From: Bacteroidota bacterium | GTDB lineage: Bacteria; Bacteroidota; Bacteroidia; UKL13-3 | Direction: 5' to 3' | Assembly: GCA_947459415.1 (NCBI GenBank) | Contig: CANHDN010000011.1 | Location: forward strand, 1 to 36,211 | DNA: 36,211 bases | In this document: positions 1 through 6,614 of the stretch, piece after piece | How the letters are laid out: each line of letters begins with the position of its first letter | Numbering within the stretch: position 1 is the stretch's first letter | The notes under the pieces: model-generated | What the model saw: the letters and a program-made list of their open reading frames with translations, nothing else | Databases searched by the model: none | What the model was told of the DNA's origin: nothing | Translations under genes and position numbers: made by a program

Positions 1-111
1 GAGGGAATTTGTTGGGATCAATTTCCAAGCACTTATTACATGGTTCCGGGAACTCATTTAAGAACTCAAGATGTAACAGATGGTTTTACATCAACTACCA
101 CTGCTTTTTAA
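1..111 (+). CDS. C-terminal fragment of an unrecognised protein (5' end outside the window)
   Basis: Reading frame 1 is open from the first base to a TAA at 109-111 and encodes about 36 residues ending in ...DGFTSTTTAF. I do not recognise the family and propose no function. The composition (aromatic and Thr-rich, with WDQFPSTYYMVPGTH) looks like real protein. However, frame 3 is also open here, so openness alone is weak evidence. The end overlaps the convergent glycosyltransferase gene (stop at 95-97) by 17 bp, tail to tail. No terminator hairpin lies between the two genes. Confidence 0.45.
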   Translation, partial: EGICWDQFPSTYYMVPGTHLRTQDVTDGFTSTTTAF

Positions 112-829
112 AATCGCCGCGCGAAAAGAATTTTTCTATCAAGCAATAAAGCAAGATAAAAAAATACCTGCTTCCCATTTCCCTAATCTTTAAGTTAGAA
201 ACACCATGTTTTCTATTGGTCCAACTGTTGGGCAACACAGCATACGAATATCCACGAATAATCGCCTTTAGCGGAATTTCTACAGTAAGGTTAAAGTGAG
301 GCGATAAAAAAGGCTTTACCCCATCAATGGTTTCGCGTCTGTATAATTTAAAGGCATTGGTTACATCATTGTATTTAATTCCAAATAAGATGCGAACAAT
401 GGTGTTAAAAAATCTGTTTAAAAACAATTTATGACGAGGATAATCATAAACCTTGCCTCCCATACTCCAACGGGTGCCAAACACACAATCATAGCCTTCC
501 TGCATTTTTTTATAAAAGGCCACTAAATCATCCGGAGAATCACTCAAGTCTGCCATTACGATGGCAACACAATCCCCATTAAAGCGTTCTAAACCGTACC
601 TAATGGCATATCCAAAACCATTTGGACCCGCATTGGTATGCACCACTAAAGTGTTTATCTCTGTTTGCAGCTGGGTTAAAACAGCTAAGGTGGCATCTTT
701 AGAATTATCGTTTACTACCAATATTTCATGCGTAATATTTTCTGCTAACAGTTTTGTATAAATCTTTTGAAGCGTATCTGTGATGCCATCAGCTTCATTA
801 TAGGCAGGAATTACAACACTTAATTTCAT
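95..829 (-). CDS. Family 2 glycosyltransferase (DPM1/polyprenyl-phosphate sugar transferase-like)
   Basis: Likely transfers a sugar from a nucleotide donor to a polyprenyl phosphate or glycan acceptor at the cytoplasmic face of the inner membrane. The N-terminus has the GT2 nucleotide-binding strand (VVIPAYNEADG), followed by VNDNSKD and the acidic metal-site region VMADLSDSPDDL. A GTRW..GGKVYDYPRHK segment is typical of dolichol-phosphate mannosyltransferase-like enzymes. At 244 residues it is a bare catalytic domain without the C-terminal membrane helices of GtrB-type relatives. The ORF track begins at a TTG (841). I prefer the ATG at 829, just after the stop of the upstream epimerase (835), because the protein then starts directly with the Rossmann-like strand MKLSVVIP. 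It is the last gene of a three-gene minus-strand operon. The sugar and acceptor are unknown. Confidence 0.85.
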   Translation of the reverse strand: MKLSVVIPAYNEADGITDTLQKIYTKLLAENITHEILVVNDNSKDATLAVLTQLQTEINTLVVHTNAGPNGFGYAIRYGLERFNGDCVAIVMADLSDSPDDLVAFYKKMQEGYDCVFGTRWSMGGKVYDYPRHKLFLNRFFNTIVRILFGIKYNDVTNAFKLYRRETIDGVKPFLSPHFNLTVEIPLKAIIRGYSYAVLPNSWTNRKHGVSNLKIREMGSRYFFILLYCLIEKFFSRGDFKKQW

Positions 830-834
830 TGGAA

Positions 835-1911
835 TTAGCAATCTTTAACGATCATGCGCTCATTCATTTTATCATGCATCTCAACTAAGGTGGCCTCTAA
901 ATCATATTGCCAATTCCAAGTTGGGTAATGTGCTTTAAACTTATTTACGTCACTTACATACCAAATATGATCACCAATTCTATTGGTTTCGCTATAGCTG
1001 TAGCTCATTTTTTTTCCACTTATTTTCTCGCACCAATCTATTGCTTCTAACATACTACAATTGGCAAAACGACCACCACCTGCATTGTAAACTTCTCCAG
1101 CTTTCGGATTTTGGTAAAAATGCCAAAACATATTTACCAAATCTGCACTGTGGATGTTATCACGCACTTGTTTACCTTGGTAGCCAAATATGGTATAATG
1201 AGTCCCGCTAATGGCACACTTCATGAGGTAAGCCAAAAAGCCATGTAATTGCGCACCACTGTGGTTAGGACCCGTTAGGCAACCACCTCTGAACACGCCA
1301 GTTTTCATGCCAAAATATTTACCATACTCTTGTACCATAATATCTGCTGCTACCTTGCTAGCCCCAAACACACTGTGTTTGGTTTGGTCTATGCTCATAG
1401 ATTCATCAATACCATGCTTAAAAAACGCATGGTCTTCTGCAATTTCCCATCGCTTTTCTAGTTCAATAAGCGGTAAATAATTGGGTGTATCGCCGTAAAC
1501 TTTATTGGTAGAAGTGAAAATAAATACCGCTTCTGCACTGTGCAAACGTGTTAACTCTAACAAGTTTAAAGTACCTGTTGCATTTACGCCAAAATCTGTC
1601 AGTGGCTCCTTAGCAGCCCAATCATGACTGGGTTGTGCAGCTGCATGCACAATGAGTTTTATGTCTGAACCAAATTCAAGAAACACCTTCTCTAAAGAAG
1701 CATAATCTCTAATATCAATATCGTAAGATTTAAAATTAGGATACTTTTCTTCCAATCGATTTTTATTCCAAATGGTTGATCCATCTGCACCAAAAAAATA
1801 GGAACGCAGGTTATTGTCTATTCCAACTACTAAATCAAACTTTTTAGTAAAAAATTCAACCGATTCTCCTCCAATTAATCCGCTGCTTCCTGTTACAACT
1901 GCAATATTCAT
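835..1911 (-). CDS. NAD-dependent epimerase/dehydratase, CDP-paratose 2-epimerase-like, with Phe in place of the catalytic Tyr
   Basis: An extended SDR enzyme of 358 residues acting on a nucleotide sugar. The N-terminal NAD-binding motif is TGSSGLIGG (residues 7-15, GxxGxxG), with an acidic end of strand 2 at GIDNN. The stretch [12 protein letters not shown] and the S/T triad strand FTSTNKVYG are visible. The usual YxxxK is replaced by FGASK (F182, K186), so the catalytic tyrosine is absent at the expected place. The codon is a clear TTT. Overall the protein resembles tyvelose/paratose epimerase-like SDRs. It lies 4 bp after the upstream epimerase and just before the glycosyltransferase start, so translation is probably coupled. 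I infer a role in making or modifying an unusual sugar for a surface glycan; substrate unknown. Confidence 0.85.
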   Translation of the reverse strand: MNIAVVTGSSGLIGGESVEFFTKKFDLVVGIDNNLRSYFFGADGSTIWNKNRLEEKYPNFKSYDIDIRDYASLEKVFLEFGSDIKLIVHAAAQPSHDWAAKEPLTDFGVNATGTLNLLELTRLHSAEAVFIFTSTNKVYGDTPNYLPLIELEKRWEIAEDHAFFKHGIDESMSIDQTKHSVFGASKVAADIMVQEYGKYFGMKTGVFRGGCLTGPNHSGAQLHGFLAYLMKCAISGTHYTIFGYQGKQVRDNIHSADLVNMFWHFYQNPKAGEVYNAGGGRFANCSMLEAIDWCEKISGKKMSYSYSETNRIGDHIWYVSDVNKFKAHYPTWNWQYDLEATLVEMHDKMNERMIVKDC

Positions 1912-1915
1912 TCAA

Positions 1916-2989
1916 TTAATTTAAAATATTTTTCAAATTATTCTCATTGGCTCGCATCCACTCAAAGGTATCTGCTACCAAATCTTTCATGGTTTTTTTA
2001 GGTTTCCACGCACCCTTGTTTACCTGTGTTAGATAGCTACAATCACTTACATAAATTCTGATATCGGCAGCCCTGTTTTCTGTAATGGCATTCATCGTAA
2101 TTTTGTTTCCGCTTACCTCTTGACAGAGTGCTGTTAGTTCTTGCAAACTAAAACTACAATCTAAACCACCGCCTACATTCATGGTTTTACCACTATACAT
2201 CGCTAGGTGATGAATTTGATGATCTATCAAATCTAATAAGTCATCTGCGTGCAAAACATCACGCATTTGCTTCCCTGTTCCACCATATCCTATATAAGAC
2301 AAGTTATTTTTAAAATAATGCCTAGCCAACCAAAGTACCAAAACCCCTTGATCAATCTTACCCATTTGCCAAGGACCACTTATTACGCCGCAGCGATTAA
2401 TAATACTTGGTACATTTTTAAGCTCATTATATTCTGTAATGAGAAGTTCTGAAGCCAACTTGGTACTTCCATAAAAACTTCTGCTACCAGTAAGCGAAAA
2501 TTCTTCGGTAACACCTCTGGAAGAAATTCCGTTTATGCTTTGCTCATCTTTCCAAATAAATCGAGTTTCTAATTCCTCAAACAACGCAGATTCAAGATTT
2601 TTTATTGGATAAATTCTACTAGTGGATAGAAAAATAAAGGCAGCTCCTGTTTTTTGAGCCAATTCTAGACAATGAACTGTGCCATTTAAATTGGCTTGAA
2701 TAAGCGGCATCACAGGAGAATCTATTCCAGAAAGCACACTCGGATCTGCAGATGCATCAATAATAAAATCTAATTGAGTAAAAGCAGCTAAATCTTCTTG
2801 ATTTCGAATATCTCCATGAATAAACTCAACCCCTGCTTCCTTTAAGCGCGGCAAATTAAGCTCAGAACCGCGTCTTCGCAGGTTGTCTAGCGTTATAATA
2901 TGATAGGCTGGATAGCGATTTTTTAATCCAATTGCTAGGGTTGAACCCACAAAGCCTGCTCCACCAGTAATTAATATTTGTTTACCCAT
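1916..2989 (-). CDS. NAD-dependent epimerase/dehydratase, CDP-paratose 2-epimerase-like
   Basis: Extended SDR nucleotide-sugar enzyme, 357 residues, first gene of the minus-strand glycan operon. It has the NAD motif TGGAGFVGS near residue 8. The segment LDNLRRRGSELNL is characteristic of CDP-paratose/tyvelose epimerase relatives. FLSTSRIYP supplies the catalytic Ser/Thr strand, and YGSTK supplies an intact YxxxK (Y173, K177). The next gene is a paralogous-looking SDR that lacks this tyrosine, so the pair may act in sequence or as a heteromer (inference). The ATG at 2989 faces the divergent membrane protein start at 3069 across 79 bp, which must hold both promoters. A loose -7 match (TAAAATTG) occurs on this strand. 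The exact sugar is not deducible. Confidence 0.85.
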   Translation of the reverse strand: MGKQILITGGAGFVGSTLAIGLKNRYPAYHIITLDNLRRRGSELNLPRLKEAGVEFIHGDIRNQEDLAAFTQLDFIIDASADPSVLSGIDSPVMPLIQANLNGTVHCLELAQKTGAAFIFLSTSRIYPIKNLESALFEELETRFIWKDEQSINGISSRGVTEEFSLTGSRSFYGSTKLASELLITEYNELKNVPSIINRCGVISGPWQMGKIDQGVLVLWLARHYFKNNLSYIGYGGTGKQMRDVLHADDLLDLIDHQIHHLAMYSGKTMNVGGGLDCSFSLQELTALCQEVSGNKITMNAITENRAADIRIYVSDCSYLTQVNKGAWKPKKTMKDLVADTFEWMRANENNLKNILN

Positions 2990-3068
2990 TTTTCTGTAAG
3001 AAGCGCAATTTTAATGAATAGTTGCGAATTCTTGATGTTTTTTTGTAGTATTGGGAAACAAAAACAGA

Positions 3069-4715
3069 ATGAACCTCGCTCAACGCCTTTATATTATTGG
3101 CTGTATGCTTTTTATTTGGTACGCATGCATGGTAATTTTTCCTCAAATTACCTTGTTAATGGGATCAACATTTAGCTGGTTCCAATTCCTAGGCAGCAAC
3201 ATCTGTTTTTTAATCCTGTGGTTTTTAATTCAAAGAAAATATTTTTTAGTTTCTGATTTAAAGAACAATGGTTTTTTCTTACTTGTGTTTTCACTCATCA
3301 TTTATGCCTGCTTGTGGTATGCAAACACGATATTAGATTGTTCATTTGATGGAAATTGGTATCACCTAGATGCCATCCATTTATTAAACAAGGGATGGAA
3401 TCCTATTTACAGTAAACTACAAGAAACTGAAACATCTTTTTCATTTCAATATTTAGCTCACTTTCCAAAAGGATCTTGGCTTTTTGGAGCCAACTTATTG
3501 GCATTTAGTGGAGAAGCAGAGCTAGGCAAAGCGAGTACCCAAATTTTATCTATCAGCTTATTTTTATTAAGCACACATACTTGTAAAGAAATATTTCGCT
3601 TAAACTACTTTTCAAGCTTTCTAATTGGCTTACTTACAGCTACCAATCCTATTATATTACTAAACTTCGGAAATCATTATGCAGATGGACAATTAGCTGC
3701 GCTCCTGTGCATTGGGATAATCTTTTCCATACAGGAAATTTCAAAAGGCAATCCATTGAATGGCATACTCGCACTGCTTGCTTTTGCTTTATTAGCCAAT
3801 ACAAAGTACAATGGAACCGCCTATGCCATTCTATTTACAGGCGTATTTTTATGCTATGCATACAAATTTCTGGAATACCCATTTAAAAAGATAGCGCTTA
3901 TAGGGATGGTTTGGGTATTTGCTAGCTTTTTTTTGTTAGGCTACAATCCATTTATAAGCAATACTATAGAAAAAGCTCATCCATTTTATCCACTCAATAC
4001 AGGAACGCAATCTGTATTTAATGTAGCGCATAATTACCCCGCCAACTTTATTCAAATGAACAGATTTGAAAAATTTTTGGCCAGCTTATATGCACAACCA
4101 GATTGGGCAATTCAACCAAAATCTAGCACTATTAAAAAATTATTTAGTCCAATTTCTTTTGAATCATACAGCTTTGGTAATAGCAACCTAGCAGGATTTG
4201 GCCCATTTTTACCAGAAGTATTACTTTTTTTAATCCCACTAGGAATTTGGGTTTTCCTTGGGTTCGAACCAAAAAAAAGATACCTAGGAATAGGTTTTAT
4301 TGTGATCATTTTATTCAGTATTTTCATAAATCCAGAATCATGGGTTATGCGCTATGTTCCTCAATTCTGGCTGATTCCCATTGTGCTTCTTTTATTCCTG
4401 ATTCAACATAAAAAGTCTTACCTAATTGGTATTTTTATGTCTATTATTTTATTAACTGGGAATGGCGTATTGGGCTATCATTATTTAATGAAATGTCATA
4501 TACACACTAAAGAATTAATTAACCAAGTAGAACTCGTAAGACACAGTAAAGGTGCTTTTATGTATGATGGTGGCTGGTCTAAACCTTTTCAATATCGGAT
4601 AGAAAAATTGGGCTTAGACCTTGGTAAACAAGAAAAGCTAAGTAAAGAAGATAGCTTAGTAAAACCTTTTACGGGCGGCTTAGGTGCATATTTTAAGAAA
4701 AGAACTAACAAATAA
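3069..4715 (+). CDS. Polytopic membrane protein, GT-C glycosyltransferase-like
   Basis: A 548-residue integral membrane protein with about ten hydrophobic segments, beginning with YIIGCMLFIWYACMVIF. After the second or third helix comes an acidic loop, DCSFDGNWYHLDAI, resembling the first periplasmic loop of GT-C fold transferases (ArnT/PMT/GT83-like), where an Asp binds the lipid-phosphate sugar. NHYADGQLAAL and ANTKYNGTAYA are further loop motifs. The C-terminal 60 residues are soluble and Lys-rich. The ORF track starts at a TTG (3051); the ATG at 3069 is better placed. The position next to two sugar epimerases and a polyprenol-sugar-type GT2 fits a lipid-linked sugar transferase, but this is inference. 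It could instead be an O-antigen-polymerase-like protein. The tdh gene follows after 39 bp. Confidence 0.7.
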   Translation: MNLAQRLYIIGCMLFIWYACMVIFPQITLLMGSTFSWFQFLGSNICFLILWFLIQRKYFLVSDLKNNGFFLLVFSLIIYACLWYANTILDCSFDGNWYHLDAIHLLNKGWNPIYSKLQETETSFSFQYLAHFPKGSWLFGANLLAFSGEAELGKASTQILSISLFLLSTHTCKEIFRLNYFSSFLIGLLTATNPIILLNFGNHYADGQLAALLCIGIIFSIQEISKGNPLNGILALLAFALLANTKYNGTAYAILFTGVFLCYAYKFLEYPFKKIALIGMVWVFASFFLLGYNPFISNTIEKAHPFYPLNTGTQSVFNVAHNYPANFIQMNRFEKFLASLYAQPDWAIQPKSSTIKKLFSPISFESYSFGNSNLAGFGPFLPEVLLFLIPLGIWVFLGFEPKKRYLGIGFIVIILFSIFINPESWVMRYVPQFWLIPIVLLLFLIQHKKSYLIGIFMSIILLTGNGVLGYHYLMKCHIHTKELINQVELVRHSKGAFMYDGGWSKPFQYRIEKLGLDLGKQEKLSKEDSLVKPFTGGLGAYFKKRTNK

Positions 4716-4754
4716 GAAAAGATTTTGATAATTTCGACGCATTCAAAAAAACAT

Positions 4755-5693
4755 ATGTCTACGGAAAGAATATTAATTATTGGCTCAAACGGCCAAATTG
4801 GGCTAGAGTTAGCCGAAAATTTAAGAAAATTATATGGTTCAGAAAATGTGATCTGCAGCGATGTACGTAAACTAGATCATCAAATTGAACCTTTTGAGTC
4901 ATTGGATATTTTGGATCAAACCAAACTATATGAGATTGTAAAAAAATATAACATCACTCAAGTGTATTTATTAGCAGCCTTGTTGAGCGCAACTGCAGAA
5001 AAAAATCCAAAATTTGCATGGGACTTAAACATGAATGGGTTATTTCATGTATTAGATTTAGCCAAAGAGGGAATCATTAATAAAATTTACTGGCCTAGTT
5101 CTATTGCCGTATTTGGACCAAGCACCCCAAGAGTTAATACCCCTCAATATACGGTGATGGAACCAAATACGATTTATGGAATAAGCAAACAAGCAGGCGA
5201 GCGCTATTGTGAGTATTATCATCAAAAGCATGGGGTTGATGTGCGCAGTATTCGTTACCCAGGTTTAATAGGTTGGAAGAGTGCGCCTGGTGGAGGAACC
5301 ACAGATTATGCCGTGCATATTTACCATGAAGCCTTAAAAAACAAAACATACCAATGTTTCTTGAGTGCAGAAACAGCGCTACCAATGATGTATATGCCAG
5401 ATGCCATTAGAGCTACCATAGAATTGATGGAGGCACCAGCCGAACAAGTAAAAATTAGAAGCAGTTACAATTTAGGTGGTATTTCTTTTAACCCAGAAGA
5501 AATTGCAGCAAGCATTAGAAAACATATTCCATCATTTACCATTAGCTATCAGCCAGATTTTAGACAAGCCATTGCAGATAGTTGGCCACAAAGCATTGAC
5601 GACACCGAAGCAAGAAATCATTGGGGGTGGAAGCCCGCCTTTGATTTAGATTCAATGACTAAAGAAATGCTAGAAAATATTAAACCTGCGTAA
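4755..5693 (+). CDS. tdh: L-threonine 3-dehydrogenase, SDR (GalE-like) type
   Basis: Oxidises L-threonine to 2-amino-3-ketobutyrate with NAD in the cytoplasm. This is the extended-SDR form of Bacteroidota and archaea, not the zinc MDR enzyme of E. coli. Evidence includes IIGSNGQIG at the N-terminus, the triad region WPSSIAVFGP, and YGISK (Y141, K145). The family-specific block RYPGLIGWKSAPGGGTTDYAV is intact. Start chosen at the ATG at 4755 (312 aa), because the track's TTG start adds ten residues before the Rossmann strand. The usual partner, 2-amino-3-ketobutyrate CoA ligase (kbl), is not in this window. A strong hairpin terminator follows 21 bp after the stop. Confidence 0.93.
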   Translation: MSTERILIIGSNGQIGLELAENLRKLYGSENVICSDVRKLDHQIEPFESLDILDQTKLYEIVKKYNITQVYLLAALLSATAEKNPKFAWDLNMNGLFHVLDLAKEGIINKIYWPSSIAVFGPSTPRVNTPQYTVMEPNTIYGISKQAGERYCEYYHQKHGVDVRSIRYPGLIGWKSAPGGGTTDYAVHIYHEALKNKTYQCFLSAETALPMMYMPDAIRATIELMEAPAEQVKIRSSYNLGGISFNPEEIAASIRKHIPSFTISYQPDFRQAIADSWPQSIDDTEARNHWGWKPAFDLDSMTKEMLENIKPA

Positions 5694-5714
5694 CAAGAAA
5701 ATGAACAGGTAAAT

Positions 5715-5753
5715 AAAAAATGGAGCTTATGATTCAATACAGCTCCATTTTTT
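5715..5753. terminator. Bidirectional intrinsic terminator between tdh and prmA
   Basis: AAAAAATGGAGCT pairs with AGCTCCATTTTTT over 13 perfect base pairs around a 13-nt loop. The A-tract on one side and T-tract on the other make it work in both directions. It sits exactly between the convergent stops of tdh (5693) and prmA (5752) and overlaps the prmA stop codon by two bases. Confidence 0.9.
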
Positions 5754-6576
5754 ATTTTGTAAAAAGGGCAGCACACCAATTGTTTTGCTGTGTACTTTCT
5801 TTGTAAATAAATCCATTCTTTTCTGCCTCTTGCTGTAAATCGGGCAAATCTGTTACATAGAACCCAGAAATTAATAAGTTACCCCCTGCACCTAACATTG
5901 GAAAAAGAGAGGCAAAACTATCCATTAAAATATTGCGATTAATGTTGGCCAAAATCACCTCAAATTCTTGCTTTGGAACAAGACTTAAATCACCCTCAAT
6001 AAATTGAATAGGCTGGGTATGATTGAAAGCTAAGTTTTCTAATATATTTTCTGCAGCCCAGGAATCAATGTCATTTGCAACAATATCTATTGCGCCTAAT
6101 TTTGCGGCTAAAATTGCTAAAATTCCTGTTCCACTGCCATAATCAAAAACCTTGGCATTGCTTAGATTCATACCTAACATTAATTTCATAATGCTAAAAG
6201 TGGTTTCATGATGACCCGTTCCAAAAGATGTTTTAGGTTGTATAATGAGCTCTATTGGAAAAGAAGGATTTGGCTCATGAAAAGGGGCCCGAATGCGCAA
6301 GTGTTGACCAATACAAACCGGCTCAAAACTAGACTCCCACGCTGCATTCCAATTTTGTTGGGCTACCCTAGAAATCTCAATAGCACTTTTAGCAATATGA
6401 TACCTATCCAGAATCTCATCTAATGCCTGATTCACAAAATCTGACTCGGGCAGATAAGCCTCAAAGCCAGCTTCATTTTCCATAAAACCTTCAAAATTTA
6501 TTTCTGCCAACTCAGCAATTAGCATATCTGTTAAATCTGAATCACAAGTAACTTTGCACAAAATATAGTACGACAT
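5752..6576 (-). CDS. prmA: Ribosomal protein L11 methyltransferase
   Basis: A SAM-dependent methyltransferase that methylates ribosomal protein L11. The 274 residues comprise an N-terminal ferredoxin-like substrate-binding domain (first ~90 residues) and a class I methyltransferase domain. Diagnostic motifs are SFGTGHHETT (PrmA signature), FDYGSGTGILAI (motif I, SAM binding), VANDID (acidic end of strand 2) and VILANINRNI (the NINRN post-motif). It is slightly shorter than the E. coli protein, as usual in this phylum. The ATG at 6576 lies only 38 bp from the divergent kinase start at 6615, so the two promoters must overlap in a very AT-rich stretch. No partner gene is obvious; it appears monocistronic. 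Confidence 0.95.
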   Translation of the reverse strand: MSYYILCKVTCDSDLTDMLIAELAEINFEGFMENEAGFEAYLPESDFVNQALDEILDRYHIAKSAIEISRVAQQNWNAAWESSFEPVCIGQHLRIRAPFHEPNPSFPIELIIQPKTSFGTGHHETTFSIMKLMLGMNLSNAKVFDYGSGTGILAILAAKLGAIDIVANDIDSWAAENILENLAFNHTQPIQFIEGDLSLVPKQEFEVILANINRNILMDSFASLFPMLGAGGNLLISGFYVTDLPDLQQEAEKNGFIYKESTQQNNWCAALFTK

Positions 6577-6614
6577 TTATAATTAAATAATTATTTTAGT
6601 AAAAATTTATACCC

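Noticed and set aside
2978-3175. 65-aa + ORF overlapping the divergent promoter region
   Set aside because: Out of frame with the membrane protein it overlaps and without recognisable features.
4258-4272. tRNA T-loop-like GGTTCGAACC
   Set aside because: Lies within the coding sequence of the membrane protein, and no acceptor stem or anticodon arm is found around it.
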